Assembly (NCBI GenBank): GCA_963969345.1
Contig: OZ017767.1
Location: 558,001-622,000, forward strand
Direction: 5' to 3'
Source: Turbatrix aceti
Taxonomy: Eukaryota > Nematoda > Chromadorea > Rhabditida > Panagrolaimidae
DNA: 64,000 bases
Positions 43,847 to 56,500 of the stretch are shown here, piece after piece (positions within the stretch are counted from its first letter, which is position 1; every line of letters starts with the position of its first letter). Made by a program: the position numbers and the translations under genes. The notes beneath the pieces were generated by a model, which did not search any database, was not told where the DNA came from, and saw only the letters and a list, made by a program, of their open reading frames with translations.

Positions 43847-46800
43847 ATGGCACCTAAAAGGTTGGACAGGCTTCGATTTATATTGTCAATTTTTGCAATA
43901 TGTGGCGTTGTACAACTGACGACTGCTCTTCGGTCACCTGACAAATCTCATATTTTTCGAAAACGAGGTAAGGCAAATTTTTTTGTAACTTTTTTTTGTT
44001 TTGTTCTTCCTGTTGTTTACAAAAGACAATTCCTTTCCCGTTTTTAGTCATTTATTCATCTTTCAGAACTTTTCCACGACAATAACGTGATTCACTCTCA
44101 AAATGAATACACCTATGCTCAGCCAGAGGAAACACTTTCTTTTACCCACTCAGACTACAGGCTCCCACACAAAGTCAACGTTGCCCAGTATGACGTGTAT
44201 ATTCATCCATTCTTCGATGCCGCCGGTGTCACGTACAACGCCGCGAGAAACCAAACCTTTGACGGCAGGGTTGTCATGCACTTTCAAGTAACCAACATTT
44301 TACCGCATTTTAACCTGAACACTGAGAATTTGACAATTTTTTACGTGAAACTTCTTCGAAATGGCGTGAAGCAAGAATTGGTGTCCTCTGGCATCCACAG
44401 CGATATCACCGTTATGAGAGTCATTCCAACCATTCCGTTTGCTCCTGGTATTAATTACACTTTGGAAACCCACTATACGGGTATCATCCGGCAAGCTGCA
44501 TCGCTAGGATTATATCGTTCTACTTACTGGGCCCCAGATGGGGGTCAGTCTGATGTTTATCTCACTTTCTTTGAAGAAAACGGAGCTAGAAGGGTTTTTC
44601 CATGCCTCGATGATCCCCATTTCAAGGCGGTGTTTAATCTTACGGTAGTCAGGCCACAATCCTTGACTGTCCTAGCCAACACAATTGAAAACGAGGGTGT
44701 AGATATCGGAAATGGCTACAACGCGGTGACTTTTCCTCTGACACCGAGAATGTCAAGTTACCTTGTCGCCTTTGCCATTGGCAATTTCACCGGGTTAAAC
44801 CAAACCGCCTATGATGGTCTTCTGGTCCGAGCCTGGACTTGGAAATCCACAGAGCAAGAATTACCCTCCGCGCTAAAACCATCCGTCCTTTGCGCAGAAG
44901 CCATGACAAATTACACAAACTACCATCTGCCTTTAAAAAAACTAGACAACATAGCCGTGCCTACATTCCCCGCCGGTGCCATGGAAAACTGGGGGGACAG
45001 CATTTACGCTGCCAACACTTTGCTACATGATCCTAAACTCGCGCCCATTGGCAACCTTTTTGAAAACATTTACGTTATCTGCCACGAGACAACCCATCAG
45101 TGGTTCGGGGATTTGGTGACCAACGATTGGTGGGGTGACATCATGCTTCACGAGAGCTTTGCTACATTTCTTCCTAATTACGACATGTCTTGGGGATATC
45201 CAGCAGAACAGGTGTTTGTAGATAACTACTACGTCAGCACAATCCGGACTTCGGGGTTGGCGTTCCACGGACGAAATGAGCATCCTTGGATCACAGAAAA
45301 CGGGTCCTTCGATTCCATTACCTACAACAGAGGAGCTACTTTTTTGAGAATGATCTCGGAGACGCTAACCGCACCTGTCTTCCGGTATGGCTTGCAATTA
45401 TACCTTACAAAGTACGCCCTGTCCACTGCCACCCACCAAGACCTAATTGCCGAACTGAACTCGGCAGTGCAATTGTTACGTCCGAACGTGTCCGACTGGT
45501 GCGGTAATCAGCCACTCAACGTTCAAGCTTTCACTCAATCCTGGCTTACTGTACCCTTGTATCCTCAATTGAGTGTATCCTACAACGAAGACATTGTGCC
45601 AGGCTACATTATCCGACAAGAACCGTTCTACCCCGCTTCGTCTCTTCCCTCAGGGTATACTTATCAATGGCAAGTTCCATTTTTCGTCAACGGAGTACAG
45701 TACTGGTCAAACACTCTGGCATGCCCTCAGGGTTTCCAGTCTTTCGATGGCACGGTGGCAGTGCCCATCAACCCCGATGCCCCCTATCCACCTGTAGATC
45801 CTCAAGCCACAACCGCAGTTCGAATTCATTATCATGAAAATGTTTTTGCGCAACTTCTCAAAACAATCACAAATTCATCAATTACGTCAGTGACTAGCGC
45901 AACTCTTATTCGCTTTATCAATGACGAACTTGCAATTGTTGAGCGAGATCGATTTCTGCAACGCCCGGCTTCTATTTCCCGGGTTGTGCGTCTCGTGAAC
46001 GCGGTGGCCAAAAGAAACACCTCCATCACTGCGGATGTCTTTGTAGCTGCCGCAGGGCTGTTTGACAGAGTGTACAACTTGCTGGTTGATAGCAATGAAA
46101 GAACGCTCATTGATGTAAGTTTTTTGGGACACAGTCGAGGTATAATGCTGGATGAGCTTGACAGGACGGGATCGTTGGTTACACGTTGCTGCACTTGAAA
46201 GATGTATAAGGGATAGGTGTTTATTGGTCATCCCGGTGCGAGGGAAACGTTTTCGCGTAGCGACAAAATTACACAAATTTTTTTTTATAGTTTTTGCACA
46301 CATATAAACATTTTTTTCAGCCATATTTTACAAACATTATCCAACAATTCAACACTCCTGAAGCCTGGAACGTCAGCGAATTTCAGTTTGGGACATGGAA
46401 TCAAGTATTTTATCGTGTTGCTCTACAATGGGATCTGCCAGGCATTGAATCCGCATTACAACCTTATTTTACTCAAATCAATACCTGCGCAAATGCCAAT
46501 ACCGTAAACGACTACTACAACTGTCTAACGTATGCCAATTTGACTTATAGAATTTTGGATTACATTAAAATCTTTCAGCATCGACGCAAACATCCGATCT
46601 AACGTTTACTGCGCCTATGTGAAGGTTGGAGGCAGTCCAAATTTTAACACTCTACTAAAACTTCTTTCATTGTCTCGAAAAATTGTGGCAGCAGCAAATT
46701 ATGATCCTGGAGCCATTGTTTCTGGCTTAGCGTGTTCAGATGATCCGGCAGTCATTAACTTGTTCCTGGAATCCTTATTTGATCCCACAACGGCTTTGAA

Positions 46801-49800
46801 CCCCCAAATCGATGCCAGAGCTCTTCGATCCAACAACAAGGCAGGAGATGTGATTCTACAATTCATATCCGCCAACTTGGATAAAGTTCGGAATTCTTCA
46901 ATTTCTATTGTCAGCTTGCTAGGAGTGCAAAGCGATCGCTGGTTTACGCCGGCAAGAATTCAAAAGCTTCAGCGATGGATTTCTCAGATTACTCCACAGT
47001 TGATTGATTACGAGTTAACTCAGATTAATTTGTGGTACCAAAGTCTCGTCAATAATGCTCCTAATTTGATTGCGCAATATTTGGACGTAAGTTCGTGTCC
47101 TCGCACGAACATTTCAAAAATTTACAAACTTTAGGTTGTTAAAGTCATCAATGATCTAATCATCCCCACCGGATACAACCCTTGGCCTTGGAGATTGCCA
47201 ACTACCGTATCCGCTGAACAATATGACTTATCCCTCTTTGTCTATGTTCCTAATCAAAAACATGAATATCTACCGGAGCGAAATTTCACCTATGATGCAA
47301 ATATTACGGTAGGTCTGAAAAATTTCAATATTGTTTTTTTTAATCTCTTTTAGGCTCACCTAACGATTACAAATGCAACATCTTCAATCACCCTAAATGC
47401 TCATCGAATGGCAATTTGGAGTTTTGAAGCATCTCGAATCACTGGAAACCAAAACGTCCCCCTGACAATCGTTAACGTCGCCAATAACTACACAGAAGCT
47501 TTTATCACGCTCACTTTTAACGAATCATTGCCCGCTGGTACCAATGTTACCGTATCCTTTTCCTACGCGGGATTCATATTTGACCACGGCAGAGACGGTT
47601 TTTCCGCCAACGATATTAATCTCCAAAACCAAACCCTAAGAAGCTATGTCATATTCACGGTTTTTGAAGGCGGTCCTTCCGCGAGATCTCTTGCTATTTG
47701 CCTCGATGAGCCGGTGTACAAAGCACGCTGGAACGTAACTCTTATTTATGCTGCCGAATTTGAAGCCCTGTTCAACGCCTTGGAGGTTACCACAACTACG
47801 CTTACGTCGTCAAATGACAGTACACCACTTCTCGTGCAGAGAACGTATCAATTGACGCCGCCGATGTCATCTTACCTGCTGGCAGTGGCCATAGGGCATT
47901 ATTCGTCCATCGAAACCAAAAATGCGCAAGGTTTGCCAGTGAGAATTTGGTCATGGACAGGATCCGAACAGTATGGACAGTTTGCTTTGGATGTGGGTTT
48001 TTTACTGAAGCTTGAAAAAATACCACTTTGTTTTTTGATTTAAGACACTTTTAGGGTTTTTTAAATTATAGTTTTATTTTTTTAGGTTGCAGTGAAGACC
48101 ATCAATTTCCTCACCTCCACCCTCAACGTCACCCAACCTCTTTCCAAGTTCGATTACCTGGCTCTTCCCCAATTTACCGGTCGTGGATCTGGTGCTCTCG
48201 AAAACTGGGGATTAGTCTTCGCAGGATATAAAGAAGTTTTGTTCCATCCAAACAACTCTCGAACTTCCGATTTGATAAACATCCAGTCAGTCGTCTCCCA
48301 TGAACTCACACATCACGTAAGCCCAGATTTTTTCAGAAACATTTCGATTTTCTATTTTAGTGGTTCGGTGACTTGGTGACCATGTACTGGTGGAATGACC
48401 TATTCTTGAACGAAGGCTTTGCTACGTACTGGCCACCACGAATTCTGGAAGCTATTTACCCTCAGCAGAAGCCGCTTGCTGACCTGAGAATATTTAATAT
48501 TCATGAAGGTGCTTACAGCACTCTTAGAGAAGTCATACCGGATAACAGTGACCTGGAAACAGGAAATTGGCCTCTTTTTGGCAACGCAGTTTACGGAAAG
48601 GCAGAATCCGTTATTGATACGCTGGCAAATGCTTTTGGTCGAAATTATCAGAGCTTCATTCTTGCTTTGCATAATTATTTGCAGAAACACGCACTGGCCA
48701 CCGCTACGGATGCGGATCTGTGGCAGAGCTTCCAGGAGGCAAGTTTAAAAGTTCTATAGAAAACAAAATAAATGAGTAAAAATGGTCAAAATACATATTT
48801 ACAAAAAGTTTTGGGAGCGTGCGCTCTGATACGCGATTTTCGTTTCGAGAGCTTTGTATTTTTTTCACAATTGAAATTTCTTTAGCAAACAACAGCCAAC
48901 AACATCACTGGCTGGTCAGGTACACCTCTCAACGTACTGACCTTTGCCACTCCTTACACCAAAAATTACGGATATCCAATTATCAACGTCACAAAAACTG
49001 CCACTGGCTTGCAATTGACACAGATCCCTTCTGTCCCCAATCCTCCAGGTAACAAAACAATCCAGCCATGGTACGTTCCGTTCTACATTGAAGACACACA
49101 ACTTGGCTCCGACGCACAATTGCACTGGATTGTCGGAAATGAACCCCTAACTCTCAATACGCAGAATCTTTCTGTTTTGGTCAACCAACGGTCGAGGACT
49201 TTTGCGCGTGTACTCTACGACGACGCTAGTTGGTCGAACATTCAGAGTGGATTGTCGGCATCGAGCTACGATGACATTTCCAGAGTTCAGCTGTTGGCTG
49301 ATTCTTGGGCTTTTCTAAAGTGGGTTTTTTTATTTTTGTAAACGCGCAATTTTTTCATTCCACTTATACGCATTTTCTGATAAGGAACTATGTACGAACG
49401 CACGTTTTTAACCACGCAAAAAACATTTAAAAAATGTTTGATTTGCGACCATGCCAATGTTTTAGGTCAGAAAACATAACCTGGACCCGATTCCTAGACA
49501 CAACAAAATTTTTGATCAACGAAACATCGCCTATTGTTTGGTCATCTCTATCTCAAGATAGCAGTTTCATCTTCTACCTGATTGAAGGATTTAGGTATCA
49601 GCCAAACTACGCTAGTATCCTGCAATACCTTACCACAATTACGGCTCCTGTTTCCCCAAGAAACTTTTCTCTTACTGGAAATTGGGTTCATGAGTAAAAC
49701 ATCAGCTTACTTTATCTTTCTACTTTTTTTATTTTTTCAGCACTGCGTACAGCGCATTGGCAGAACTGAGGTGTTACCTCGGCGATAGAAATTGTCTTCA

Positions 49801-50508
49801 GCTGTCATTGGTTTACTTTTTGCAATTTGCGTCGAGTTGCGGTAACTCTCTACAGTCTAGTGTCTGCAATTCGTATGTTTTCAAAATTTTTATGTAAAAA
49901 AATTAGTGGGGGCTTTTTTTCAGAGTACCCCCGGATTATCGACCTGCTCAATATTGCTATGGGCTGCAGAGTGCTCCACAAGAGTACAGTACCATGTACA
50001 ATCTTCACCAGTTGTGGACCCTTTCTCCGAGCTACGAGAAATACTTCCCCACAGATGCGCAGTACATCGAAGAATCTCTGGGCTGCGTGACCGAGCCGAG
50101 TCTTATTCAAACGTAAAAACTTTAATTACTTTTTCCGAAATAAAAAATCGTTTTAGGACCTTGAATCTTTTCGTGCAAGGAGTCCTCTCCGGTAGAGTGC
50201 TAGAAGCCATCATGACTTTTGATACATCAGGCTCAATTTTGCTCAACTTTGCCAAGTCGAATTTTCCTGTTATCAGAAGTCTTCCGATTCTGACTTTTGA
50301 AGAATATATTTATGCCACTTTTTATGACTGGTCTACCGACGACCAGTTGAAGGAGTACAACTCATTTGTAGCAACTTATTCTCCGCAATTATCAAATAGT
50401 CAAACAAATATTCTGGAAAGGATTGGCGCCAGTATTACAACAAAACAAGCCTTTATTGCCCAACATGGAAAAGAAATTTCTGAATGGGTTTCAAAATTTA
50501 ATGGTTAA
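43847..50508 (+). CDS. tandem double M1 (gluzincin) aminopeptidase
   Basis: Thirteen exons (43847-43967, 44067-46114, 46321-46529, 46579-47086, 47135-47308, 47354-47992, 48086-48316, 48361-48738, 48886-49319, 49466-49693, 49741-49872, 49924-50112, 50157-50508) join in frame to 1880 residues, about twice the usual 900-1000. A hydrophobic N-terminus (FILSIFAICGVVQLTTA) is a signal peptide or anchor. Module 1 has GAMENWG and HETTHQWFGDLVT with the third zinc ligand 18 residues later (HESFA instead of NEGFA). Module 2 begins near residue 1020 and has GALENWG and HELTHHWFGDLVT...LNEGFATY. Both keep the catalytic Tyr region (ITYNRGA; AVYGKAE) and an ERAP1-C-like helical end. Many NxT/S sites suggest an extracellular or lumenal enzyme. 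Intron 8 probably uses a GC donor (GAG|GCAAGT at 48739). No stop separates the modules. Confidence 0.88.
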
Positions 50509-50698
50509 CGTCTTTAAGGGGTGTTTTTTGAACGCTTTTTCAAAACTATGTTATAATCACTATTTAATAAAAATTATGTTTGTAACGATTTAAAACATTA
50601 AAAAATATGCATGCTGTGAGACTTGCTCAATAAATTGTTTATTCATGCCAATACGCATCATGAATATGATTCTTATCATCATGATTTGAGTCAAAGAA

Positions 50699-50973
50699 TC
50701 ACTCCGGACTGAAAACCCTAACATCATTCCCCCCTTGGATACGGTACACCTTAGAGTCGCCACACGGATCCCATACCAACAAGTACAGTTCGCAGTGCCA
50801 GTTTGCAAGTCCATCGTAGCAATCGAACGACCAATTGAGTCTATAACGACCGTCGTTCTCCAAGAATAACGTACTTTGCAGTTCAAAATCATTTTCGTCA
50901 TAGTCTTCCTCCATAATGACGAATTGGCGATCGCAATTTGGCACGTAGGGTTTAGCGCAACCAGATTTGACCC
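50699..50973 (-). CDS. terminal exon of a small, possibly secreted protein
   Basis: The minus strand is open from a CAACAG acceptor (50974) to TGA at 50699. It encodes about 90 residues rich in Asp, Glu, Tyr and Cys (CDRQFVIMEEDYDENDFELQ; DCYDGLANWHCELYLLVWDP). The spacing of charged turns and beta-like strands is faintly like nematode transthyretin-related domains, but I cannot confirm that. Upstream exons are uncertain. A weak donor after GACGCACCTA near 51127 could supply a short N-terminal exon in frame. Confidence 0.45.
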
Positions 50974-52555
50974 CTGTTGAAAGAAGTCGTGTCACCAAAA
51001 AAAATTTTTGGCAAAAAAACAAATGCTTGATTCTCAGATCTAATAGTTTTAGAAAAGGATGCGCTGTATTGCTGCTACACACGGTTGAACATTTCTTTAT
51101 TCACAGTAGGCAAGGGGAGTCACTAGGTGCGTCGAATATGGCAATTGTTACAGTGTGAATCGAGGCCGAGTGAAATGGTCGCAACAATAAAGTGTTCATT
51201 ATCCACACCTTTCTTTCTATCAAATTTTTGTGTATAATGTTTTTCCAATACGGCACGGCTACCAAAAACAGACAACAGACGACAGCCAACAAACCATACA
51301 ACAACGACCTTGTTTGCTCGGACCACCGCGTGTGCTCTACTCTTGACCTTTGCACACCTTCACTGACCACGACAACAATACCACCCGCCCCCCCCCTCCC
51401 CCTCCCTGATCCGGTCTCTCTGCATCATTTTTCCCTCACTTGTACTTAGTATGCCATTTGCAGCATTCGCGGGGGGTCATCGTCATCATCGTAGTGAAGC
51501 AAAAATTGATTGATCGTTTTTGTTCTTCCTGACGGTTTCTTTTTCACTTTCATTTTTTTCCCGACGCGCTTAAAATTAACTACAAAAAAACATCCCTGTG
51601 TTTGCTTTTTGGATGTTGGGTTAAATCCATCTTGCTTTTGCACAAAGAATCTGAAACGTGCTGTTCCGCATTCTTTTTTACCTGTCCCCGTGTCTGACTT
51701 GCTTACCTTGCTTAAACTTATCTTTTATATTGTAGTAGCAGTCGAGGAGGTATAGTGTTGTTATAACCGTTGTTTGAAATTTGTTCGAATGGTGAAGAGT
51801 CCCTCTCTCTGCTCTTTTCCTTTACCTGTACACCTACCTGTATAACATCATCACTGCTTCTCGGTTAAATTCCTGTCTTCTAGATAGATACTTAGTCATT
51901 TGTATTTGTAGTATGCTAGCGGGCCGCCTGACATTTATTTAATTAAGTAACAAATTTTCGTTTTTCTCATTTCGATAATTTTTTTTGCCTGGGGGGACTG
52001 TCTGATTTGATTTGTGCATCGGTATAGATATGACTTTTAATCTGTCAGAGCTATTATAATATTGCTTTGAACCGTAACGATCATTCTATGGGATAGAGTC
52101 CAATCGTTGCTTGGTTTCACTCACTTTGGTTAAAAGTAATCTTCTTTACGCATTCCTAGGCGGTTATTAACCCCTCTCTGCAGGTGACTTAAAACCGGTT
52201 TTAGTAATACGAACACACACAATTTGCTACAAATTTTGCATCTTCTTTTCATTATACCTAATAGTTAGATCGTTTACCCTCTGGGTTTCTTTGAATTTAT
52301 ACTGAAATTTTATTTTTGTACAAAATTATTTCATTTAATTTCATTAGACGCCGAATTTCGCGGCGTATTTTTAGACCCCACATTTGGAATACTGTGGAAT
52401 ACTGTAATTAATCTTGCGTTTATATGGTTTCTGTTTTTAATTTTCATGACTTGACCAAAATTCTGCTTTTCCTTCGCAAATATTTTTTTCTCAAATTCAA
52501 AATATAAATGAAACACGTAAATATTTAAAATTATATGTACATATTTTTGTTACCT

Positions 52556-52632
52556 GGACATCATTTGTGCCTCTTATCTGGTCTAATGATAACTAACCAC
52601 TGAGTAATGGTGAAATAAATAAATAAATAAAT
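52556..52632 (+). repeat. short retroposon 3' end with AAAT tail, copy 1
   Basis: A segment of about 77 bases (GGACATCATTTGTGCCTC ... CACTGAGTAATGG) ends in (AAAT)n. It is nearly identical to the segment at 53228-53310. Two dispersed copies with the same end and simple-repeat tail point to truncated SINE or LINE 3' ends. Confidence 0.65.
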
Positions 52633-53227
52633 ATTTTGGTTTTCATTTTTGGAGCATTTCCAATTAACTCAAGAATATTTTTTTAATCGGTTTTTTTCCA
52701 TAAAAAAATTTGTTCTGTCGAAAGACTTGCAGAGTCAACGGGTTGTTTATTTTGTGACTCTCGAAAGGCTGAAAAAACGAAAGTCAAGGGGAAAGTAAAA
52801 CTTTCTCAGTTACTACATAGTATTGGTATACGCTGGTATTGAGACGGCGGTGATTCATTCTATCATCCTCTATGACATATTATTGCGTGTGAATCTTAGT
52901 TCAAAAATATTTAAATGATGAATTTGACAACTTTTTATTTTGATATAAAATTTTTGTTTTGATAAACGTATTTTTTTCCGAATTGATTGACAGGTGTTGG
53001 CGGCCTCTCCAATCAAAAAAATATGTTTATTGGTCAAGGAAGATTACCCCTGACTTTGTGCTAATGAATTCGGAGGAAATTTTTATCTCATGCATTCTGC
53101 ACTCACTCTTTGTGCAAGCAGGTGAGAAATCCCTTACCTAATGAGGATGATCATTTTTTTCCACCCTTCCAAATCATCCCCCTTTCCCCTGTTATTGATG
53201 AATGATGATCCATAATTAAAAGTGTGT

Positions 53228-53310
53228 GGACATCATTTGTGCCTCCTAACATCTGGTCTAATGATAACTAACCACTGAGTAATGGTGAAATAAATAAATA
53301 AATAAATAAA
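53228..53310 (+). repeat. short retroposon 3' end with AAAT tail, copy 2
   Basis: This is the second copy of the segment at 52556-52632, differing by a few bases and an insertion near CTCCTAACATCTGG, with a longer AAAT tail. Confidence 0.65.
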
Positions 53311-53549
53311 AAATTAAAAGTGTGAAACAACAAATTTTGCGTGACCTTTTTTCATTGATTTGCCCTGCGCTCCCTTCTTCCTGTTTACGTGTGTGCGCCA
53401 GCATACCTACCTACCTGTCTGGCTAAAAAAGGGTCCTCCGATTTTCAGAAAATGATAGCACATTACCAGATTTTCTGTTATTTCTGCAACGCTCAGTAAA
53501 CTCACCTCAAATCCTTATTTGCATCATTTATTTTTTTCTATTCTCAGAA

Positions 53550-56500
53550 ATGTCAGAAAAAGTATCATTTTTTCGCCCTCTGGACCGGATGAAGATACTC
53601 TGGGGTCGTCACCGAGGGCACTATGAGCTGTCCAAAGATGTTTTTGTCCTGACAGTCTTCATCGACAGTCAGAAGTCAACCAACGTCCAGTGCACTCTCG
53701 ATGGCAACTCGTATTCGACGCACGTCATCCGCTACCTCAGCTCCAAACTCAACCTCGCGCAGAGCGAAGTCTTCGGTCTGCGCTTCATAGCAAGTGCTGT
53801 AAACCCCGAAGCGCGTGCGTGGAGGTGGGTTGATCCCGATCAACCCATCAGAAAGCAACTCGAGAAGCACGCTTGCAATCCCCGAGAAGTGCATTTCGGA
53901 ATTCAATTCTACACGCCCAATGTCTTTGCCCTGCAGGATTTCCCGGCACGAACGTTGTATTTTATCCTGCTCAAAGCCGAAGTTGTTGCAGGAAAGTACA
54001 CTTTGAGGGGGGAACATTTCATCGGACTTGCTGCGCTCTCGCTACAGGCCGAATTCGGTGACTACGATTGCAGCGTTCACACGTTGGAATTTTTGAAATC
54101 ATTCAAGTTGCTGCCTCCTGTAAGTTTTTTTTTGTTTTTTGGAAAAAAAATCTGTATTTTTGTAGGATATTCTCATAAAAATATCTAAAAGATTTGCATG
54201 CATTTTTTTTAATTTTCAGTAATATTTTTTTTGAAAAAAATTTTTGGGGTTTGTGCTTTAGAATTTTTTTCAGAAAAAAATTTTTTTTTTACAGCTTCAA
54301 AGATTTTGTACAAATGAAAACATTTTTATAAAAAAATAAGTAAAATGAAAAAAAACGTAATTGTTAATTTTTCATTTCCAAACATTTTTCAGCACTTTTA
54401 CCGATCAAACCAATTTATTGACGATTTCCTACTACAAATTCTCACTTCTTATCAGAAATTGACCTCTGTCGAGCCTCACTTGGCTGCTCTGCACTACATC
54501 GACACCGTAATCCTTTCCGCTGACGACTACGGCAAGCAGCTATTCCCCGCGCGTGCTTCGGATAGTTCTGACGTCTTGATGGGCTACTGTCGAGACTCTT
54601 TGGTCGTCCAACATACCCATGACTCCGCTTTGAGGTTCCTGTTTCGAGAAATAACAATCCTTCGGGCTCAGAAAAAACACATAATCATACGGTGCACTGA
54701 TGATACGGTAGTGGATTACCAAGTCGATGACGCTGATACTGCACGATACCTGGTGAAGCTGTTTGACCTGCAACGACTTTTCTGGGTTAAAATAGTCCCT
54801 GGCTACCTGGCTGTACCGAGAAATGCCAGGTTTTTGGATTTTGGAAACGATTCAGCGCCTATTAATTATCCAAGAATGCAGACACCAGGAGTTAGCACAA
54901 CTTCAGGTTCAAATCGAAATCCCTCGAGAAAAGTCTCAATCAAAACTCCCTCATCGACGCGTGCGGTACTCAAAAAAGCGAACACGCCTTCGCTGCCGAT
55001 TGTACTTCCCTTCGACGCTAAAGATGTAGAACACCAGATTCTTCGGCAGCTTTTGGCGAAAAAAGCGCTCTCTTCGAACAACATCAACGTTGGAGGCTCT
55101 TCTCCTGAGCTTTTTACCTACAACGCGACGTCCACAAAGCATCTGCCAAATTCATGTGTTGGCAGAAGGTTGACCGTTCGCCTGGGAAGTCTGGGCGTCA
55201 GTCAGAGCTGTCAATCTACCGGTGGCGGCACCTGGCTGTCAACGCCAAATTTGGCATCTCACAAAATTTCGGGCCATCATCAAGCATCGACTTCTGGATC
55301 TTCAGAATCAAGAAATAGGCAAGAAGTTTTCTCACAAGGCAAAATTGTATCTTCTTCTTCAATCAACCGTATCCACGGTCATGCCATAACATTTCCCGTT
55401 CCACCCCCAAGTCCACGCCTACCAATTATGAATCCCCTTCCGCCTCTGCCACTTGACAACATCCACTGGCTTCTCGCAGATCTCAAGCCTCCGATGGATT
55501 CATCCACCGAAGGATCTTCATCGACACCTTCAAGTGATGGTCAAACACGATTTACTGATGAGGTGAGTTAAGCGTAGAGAAGAGAGTGGGGCTTTGTAGT
55601 ACTTATTTTTTTCTTTCTCAAAATTTTTGCAGTCTGAGCATGTATCGAGTGCTTTCAAATGTTTTTTTTATGAGAATGTTGAACAAAAATGTGAAGTTGT
55701 TCTTATCAGAGAATTCCTACAAAAGAAAGTGCGGTTGAAATGATCTTCATTGTAAGAAAGAGTGTGTGCCGAAAGCCATCTTTTTATTTTTTAGTTCATT
55801 TAAAAAATCATAATTTTAGAGAAAACTAAAAAATTACCAACCTTCGATTTTCTAAACGCAGCGAATTTTTTTTGCGATTAGGGCTTGTCCAGAAATTACG
55901 TCATACGTCATTGCAAGAGGGGGGGAGGGGGGTCAGTCCAAAAATGACGGAAAATGATGGAGGGGGGAGGGGGGTACTGCTCAAAATGACGTCATTAAAA
56001 AATTTCAAGAATTGGCTTACGAATTTTCTAAATTTCAGTTTTTTTGCCAAAATGCGCTAAAAACTAACTGTTTTTGTTCCAATATGATTATGTTTCACCA
56101 ATCATTTTTTTTAATAAATATGACCGGCTCCGAACAGGCTTCTTAAAAAAACATAATAACTACACAATAATTTCGGCATGTCATTTAGGGGGGGGGGTCC
56201 GGGGTGCCCCACCTTACAATGACGACCGATGACAGAGGGGGAAGGGGGGTAAAAAATCACCGATTTTGCGATGACGTAATTTCTGAACAAGCCCTTAACA
56301 AACAAAATTTTATTTGCGCGGTTGTGATCAACGTTACAAAATTTATTGTAACACATTATACGTTTCGCATACCTTGAATATTCTGCATTCCTTTTTCCGT
56401 TATAAATTTTATTTCAAAATTATGTCTTTCATTAGCTTACTTGTCTGCAAAAAAGCATAAAATGACTAATCGTCGCAATGTGCATAATTTCTTACGCTAG

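Larger units (their letters stand above)
50974..53549. other. intergenic, repeat-bearing
   Basis: Apart from possible 5' exon(s) of the minus gene near 51100-51370 and two short retroposon tails, I see no gene. The sequence has a C-rich patch near 51385-51415 and AT-rich stretches. An acceptor-like TTCTCAG lies two bases before the FERM-phosphatase start codon. Confidence 0.45.
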
